23,013 nt of DNA from Elysia marginata (lineage: Eukaryota; Mollusca; Gastropoda; Plakobranchidae), in contig BMAT01003374.1 in the NCBI GenBank assembly GCA_019649035.1, forward strand, positions 29,467 to 52,479. Direction: 5' to 3'. Made by a program: the position numbers and the translations under genes. Below are positions 19,371 through 23,013 of this stretch, in pieces; within the stretch, counting starts at the first letter, position 1, and every line of letters starts with the position of its first letter. The notes beneath the pieces are model-generated. The model saw only the letters and a list, made by a program, of their open reading frames with translations, ran no database searches and was not told where the DNA came from.

Positions 19371-19645
19371 TAGAAGTGAAATAATAGGGAGAGAGACTGA
19401 GAGAGGTATGGTGACAGAGAGACAGGCTGATTACGAGAGAGTGAAAAAGAGAGAGGAGAAAGGCGTGGTGGATAAAATACGGTATTGTGTTTAAAAAAAT
19501 ATGAACTTTTCTTTACAAGGGAGAAAATTAAAAAAATAGAGAAAATTTGAGTGAGAAAGGGTGTTGATCCTGTATTGAGAGTTCGATCTAGGGAGAAGGA
19601 AGAGATAGGGGAATGGGGATAGACAGAGGAGCATTAGAGAGAAAT
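19370..19645. repeat. Degenerate GA-rich tract
   Basis: Purine-rich sequence with many GAGA, GAAA and GGGA units at 19380-19470 and 19585-19645, likely a decayed GA microsatellite. It extends a 118-codon frame (19138-19494) whose second half is rich in Arg, Glu and Lys. I treat that frame as a product of the repeat, since it has no recognisable domain and begins at a TTG in AT-rich DNA. Confidence 0.6.
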
Positions 19646-19789
19646 AGAGCAATTTTTTATACATGATATATTATGTTTATGATTATACCGATGGTCAATG
19701 TATATCCTTTTTTTTTCTTTAACTTTGTACGTGCACCTTTTGTTTTTCTTTTGATTGTTTTGAATTGTTAATGGATTATGTTTTGTACA

Positions 19790-19905
19790 AAATTGTCATT
19801 ATGTCAGCATTGTTTGTTTGGGTAGATGTACTGTTGTAAAGAGCTTCGAGCCTACGTGTAGGAAGAGGCGCTAAAAAATAAATTCATTATTATTATTATT
19901 ATTAT
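19790..19905 (+). mobile_element. Truncated LINE 3' end with ATT tail
   Basis: The segment has the form TGTAAAGAGCTTCGAGCC...AGGAAGAGGCGCTAAAAAATAAATTCA followed by (ATT)n at 19887-19905. This hairpin-bearing end with an ATT tail is a common 3' terminus of CR1/L2-like LINEs in molluscs and other animals. CCTACGTGTAGG (19851-19862) is a perfect 12-bp palindrome inside a larger possible stem (GAGCTT...AGGCGCT), the type of structure the element's reverse transcriptase recognises. The left limit is uncertain and may reach to about 19730. No coding part is joined to it, so it is a 5'-truncated copy on the plus strand. Confidence 0.7.
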
Positions 19906-19910
19906 CATCA

Positions 19911-21208
19911 TGTCTACACAGTAGGCAGGTTGTATTCCATATCATCCAGCTGAAAATGTTTTCGATGTTTCCTTCATATGCAAGGAAAAACAGTCATTAT
20001 ACAGTATGTACTAGTTATCCGTTTATGGGAACGGGGTTACAGGCTTATTTATTAGAAATGGCATTCGTGTCCGAAAAGGCACTCGTTTTGTAAAAAGACA
20101 AAAAAAAAACAGAAATAAATAAGAAACAGTTAAAGGTTAAAAAACACTAGTTACACAGTGCATTTGAAATTTTGAAGGCAAATTAATGATCATGAAGCTG
20201 TAAAGAGGATATCGTTTAAAGCATAAAACATGACGCATAAAAAGGGAGGACTTGTCCGGAAATGTTTTATTCGTGACTATAAAATAGGATAGCGTTTATC
20301 GTCAGATTCCAACACTCGTGTCAAAACTGGGGCTATCTGTCGACATACTTTATGTGTCCATCTTATTTGCTCTGATATTCGAGAGGAGTTTACTCAACAA
20401 AGGCTGTTGCGGTGAAGAAGATGAGAACAACCTTCAGCTTTTTTTCCAATGCCCCTCTGTTTGTCTGATTTTCTCCATTCCATGCTCTCCATGGCATCAA
20501 TTACATCAATTCACGGCCATGTAACGACCAATATGCTGTGTTTTTTTTTTCATTTCTAAGCTGTCAATTTTACAAGACTGTTAACTTCTTATCTTGACAG
20601 TTTTTCAAGAATGTTTGTTACCAACTTCCTAACTTGATAGTTTTACATGAAAGGCTGTCTTGTAGAGCATATTTTATTTTTTTTATTTTCCCCTTGTGCC
20701 TTTCCTAATTATGACGCGTGTGGTTAATTTAATGTTATTTTTTGCCGGTGGTTAGTTTAATGTTATTTTTTTATAATTGTTATTTTTTTCATAATACAAG
20801 GCAACAGTCAAAACAATTTCGTAGCAGGTAATGAAAACGTCTAATCATCTGCTTTATATCAATCGTGAGGGAGGTGGCGGGTGGCACCCCACTTAAAACA
20901 TGTAGTAAAGGCCCTTTTACGGAAACTACTAATATAACCAACCCAGAATTAAGACTTCAAAACTTAATAGTTCAAAGCTTTGGTCGCAACTGCCACTTCT
21001 GCTCATACTGCTCACACACTTATCATTGAGTTCAGCAACATGAAATTCAGAAAAGAAGCATGAGAGTAGGTTTATAGATCTAGTTTAGCGTTTTGTATAT
21101 ATATGGTAACATTTTTCGCTTATTGTTTGGGTGTCTCCTTAGCCATTTTTTGTTTCTTTTTCTCTTGCATTTGATATTCATCTGCTTCTATTCTTTTTGA
21201 AGATTTCA
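19911..21208. other. AT-rich non-coding DNA
   Basis: No gene can be supported. Two small degenerate duplications are visible: about 20560-20660, with three copies of a TTGACAGTTTTAC-like unit 34-41 bp apart, and 20721-20772, with two copies of TGGTTARTTTAATGTTATTT 28 bp apart. The frame at 20318-20524 has no recognisable domain. Confidence 0.5.
20721..20772. repeat. 28-bp tandem duplication
   Basis: TGGTTAATTTAATGTTATTT at 20721 and TGGTTAGTTTAATGTTATTT at 20749 differ at one base. They are separated by TTTGCCGG. Confidence 0.7.
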
Positions 21209-21234
21209 ATATATATATATATATATATATATAT
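21209..21234. repeat. TA microsatellite
   Basis: About thirteen uninterrupted AT units. Confidence 0.95.
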
Positions 21235-21750
21235 TTACACATATAAAAGTTTCATCTCCATTCTCGTGTATTTTACACATTCTTCCCCACTGTTTACTTC
21301 TCACCCCTTTATCCAATATTTATCTTTTGCTGTTCCCTTGTAGAGGTGAAGTTTTATTTTTCTCTCCATCCTCTGAATTCCTCAATAACCAAGTACATGC
21401 AAACAACTCCCTCACCGCCTATGTCCGTCTCAGCCTCATCTATTATGGCAATTATGGTTGTAAACATTCCTTCATGCTCTCCCTCATCTCGTTTTAGAAT
21501 TCCCTGGACCTATATTAATTTGGTTTGCTGGACTGTGAAAGTGCGTCTGTGCGAGAGTCACCCGGCTTATTTGTGTCACCAGCCTACTAGTGGCTTGGTC
21601 TCTCCGTTACTCTCCTAATACCAGTGGCTTAGAGGTAAGGTGGTTCTCTTGCTCCTCTCTCTGTTTTTCCTCATAGTGAAGCAATCTATCTGTCTGCCTG
21701 TTTATTTTATTTATCTAATTTTCCTTTTTTATCTCACATACGGAAAAAAC
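21235..21750. other. Pyrimidine-rich non-coding DNA
   Basis: Sequence becomes increasingly C/T-rich toward the right. The frame at 21346-21618 encodes a Ser/Pro-rich peptide with no known domain. TAGTGGCTTGGTCTC (about 21589) and CCAGTGGCTTAGAG (about 21621) are weakly similar. Confidence 0.45.
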
Positions 21751-21813
21751 ACAAAGTCACTTTCTCTGTCTCTCTCACTGATTCTCGCTGTCTATTTCTA
21801 ATTGGCCCTTCGC

Positions 21814-21815
21814 NN
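21814..21815. other. Two undetermined bases beside a nine-C run
   Basis: Two N directly precede C9 (21816-21824). This marks uncertainty in the assembly or consensus at a homopolymer inside the CT-rich minisatellite, so the local length may be wrong. Confidence 0.98.
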
Positions 21816-22342
21816 CCCCCCCCCGTCTATTTCTCACACTGACTCTCTCCATCTCTCTCACTGACTCTCTTCCCCTCTCTTTCCGTCTTTCTCATTGACT
21901 CTTTCTCCTCTCCCTCTTTCTCTGTCGCTCTCACGACTCCTTTCCTTACTCTCTGTCTCTCTCACTGTCTCTCTATCTCTTTCTTTTTCTCTCTCTCTAA
22001 TTCTCTCCCTCTCTTTATGTCTCTTTCACTAACTCTCTCCCTCTTTATCTCTCTCCTTGACTCTCTCCCTCCTCTCTCTCACTTGCTCTCTCCCTCTCTT
22101 CCTACCTTTCTCACTGACTCTCTCCTCATCTCTCTACATCTCTCACGACTTCTTTACTCCATCTCTATCTTTCTCCCTGACTCTCTCCCTCTGTCCATTT
22201 CTCTCACCAACTCTCTCTTTGTCTATTTCTCTCACTAACTCTCTCCCTCTATCAAAGAATCTCCGTTTTTCTCTGTCTTTCTCACTGACACTCTCTCTCC
22301 CATTCCCTCTATCTCTCACTGACCCTCTTCCCCTCTATCTCA

Positions 22343-22387
<45 letters not shown>

Positions 22388-22494
22388 GTCTTTCTCATAG
22401 ACTCACTCCTTCTCTTGTCTCTTTCACGACTCCTTTCATGTCTCTCTTCTCTCTTTCGCGACTCTTTCCTCTGTCTCAGTCTCTCTCCAATTGA

Positions 22495-22524
<30 letters not shown>

Positions 22525-22555
<31 letters not shown>
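22525..22555. repeat. CA microsatellite
   Basis: About fifteen CA units directly joined to a CT run on the left, forming a compound CT/CA microsatellite. Confidence 0.95.
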
Positions 22556-22557
<2 letters not shown>

Positions 22558-22600
22558 TCTTTCTCTCTCTCTTCCCCCATCCATCTATTTTTCTCACACA

Positions 22601-22984
22601 AAAAACCTTCTTTATGTTATAGAAAATTTTAGCCACTTCCTTCCCTTTTCAATTAATTCATTCCCTCTGTTCTATTTTAATTTGAACAACCTCTCGTCTT
22701 TTATTTTATTCTGTCTCTTTCTCTTATTCCCTTCTCTCTTTGTTATTATTTATCATCCTTTTTTAACATGCTCATTTCCTTTCTCTTTCTCCCACATCAC
22801 TCTCTCAAATCAAACTTACAAACTGTTTAAAACATATATTCATGCCTTTTCGATGCAAAACTATGTTTGCATTTTATTCCTTATTTGTCTTTCATGTTTC
22901 AATTGAAATGCATGCGCTTCATGACTAATAAGTATTTTACTCTTACCCTCTCTCGCTTTCATCAACTTCCCTATCTCTTTCATT
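22601..22984. other. T/C-rich non-coding DNA
   Basis: No gene is supported. The frame reaching 22906 continues from the CT-rich repeat. Confidence 0.5.
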
Positions 22985-23013
22985 GTCTATCTATCTATTT
23001 ATCTATCTATACA
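22985..23013. repeat. CTAT microsatellite at window edge
   Basis: CTAT units with one TTAT variant, running to the last bases of the window and probably beyond it. Confidence 0.85.

Larger units (their letters stand above)
21750..22600. repeat. Long CT-rich degenerate minisatellite
   Basis: About 850 bp of almost pure pyrimidine on the plus strand. Within it a degenerate unit of roughly 30-40 bp recurs at least fourteen times, centred on TCTCACTGACTCTCTCCCTCT with variants such as CACTAACTCTC, CCTTGACTCTC and CACGACTCC. Pure CT runs lie at 22345-22384 and 22498-22524. Overlapping Ser/Leu-rich (plus) and Arg/Glu-rich (minus) frames result from the repeat and are not genes. Confidence 0.9.

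Noticed and set aside
19138..19494. 118-codon plus-strand frame rich in Arg, Glu and Lys
   Set aside because: Its charged half is a translated decayed GA repeat and its start is a TTG in AT-rich DNA, with no recognisable domain.
22057..22906. Long overlapping Ser/Leu-rich plus-strand frames and Arg/Glu-rich minus-strand frames
   Set aside because: They result from the CT/GA-rich minisatellite, which rarely contains stops in these frames. There is no domain, start context or splice signal.
1..23013. Bacterial or phage features such as operons, CRISPR arrays or IS elements
   Set aside because: No dense coding, no ribosome-binding-site-led frames and no spacer-repeat pattern. The tandem repeats are microsatellites or minisatellites and the mobile elements are eukaryotic.

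Overview
This window looks like non-coding DNA from an invertebrate animal, most likely a mollusc and perhaps a gastropod. It is AT-rich. It has no long open reading frame and no bacterial-style gene order. It carries many CT/GA, CTAT, TA, CA and ATT microsatellites. The repeats I can recognise are animal retroposons: two broken non-LTR reverse transcriptases, a LINE 3' end with an ATT tail, and a tRNA-derived SINE whose core and CAAC-type tail resemble lophotrochozoan SINEs. The taxon is an inference from these elements, not from a host gene.

Layout. Positions 1-2500 are AT-rich with CT, GA/G, TA and CTAT tracts. They hold the best host-exon candidate, a 129-bp open segment at 1931-2059 with a good acceptor and a GTGAGT donor. 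An older-looking plus-strand reading frame at 1583-1801 shares a short peptide pattern with it. Positions 3075-3560 are richer in G and CpG, with G-runs and a GTGAGT site. Positions 3560-7226 are mostly plain AT-rich DNA. A broken LINE reverse transcriptase lies on the minus strand at 7227-7498. Positions 9900-10340 are less AT-rich and have a GC-box and a TGCGCA motif. They are followed by a strong minus-strand G-quadruplex motif (10494-10519) and a CpG-rich 66-bp minisatellite (10777-10930).

Positions 14424-15556 are the richest part, a nest of mobile elements. A 49-bp tandem repeat is split by a block that starts with a 208-bp near-perfect palindrome (MITE-like). Next to it is a LINE reverse transcriptase with an internal deletion, and then a 302-bp SINE flanked by an 11-bp direct repeat with one mismatch. 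Positions 15557-21200 hold a CT tract, degenerate GA-rich DNA and a LINE 3' end with an ATT tail (about 19790-19905). Positions 21750-22600 are a long CT-rich degenerate minisatellite with a two-base N gap, and the window ends in a CTAT tract.

I found no complete protein-coding gene, rRNA, stand-alone tRNA or CRISPR array. No multi-gene system is visible. What is worth a second look is the nested mobile-element block, the orphan exon candidate and the structured GC-rich islands.
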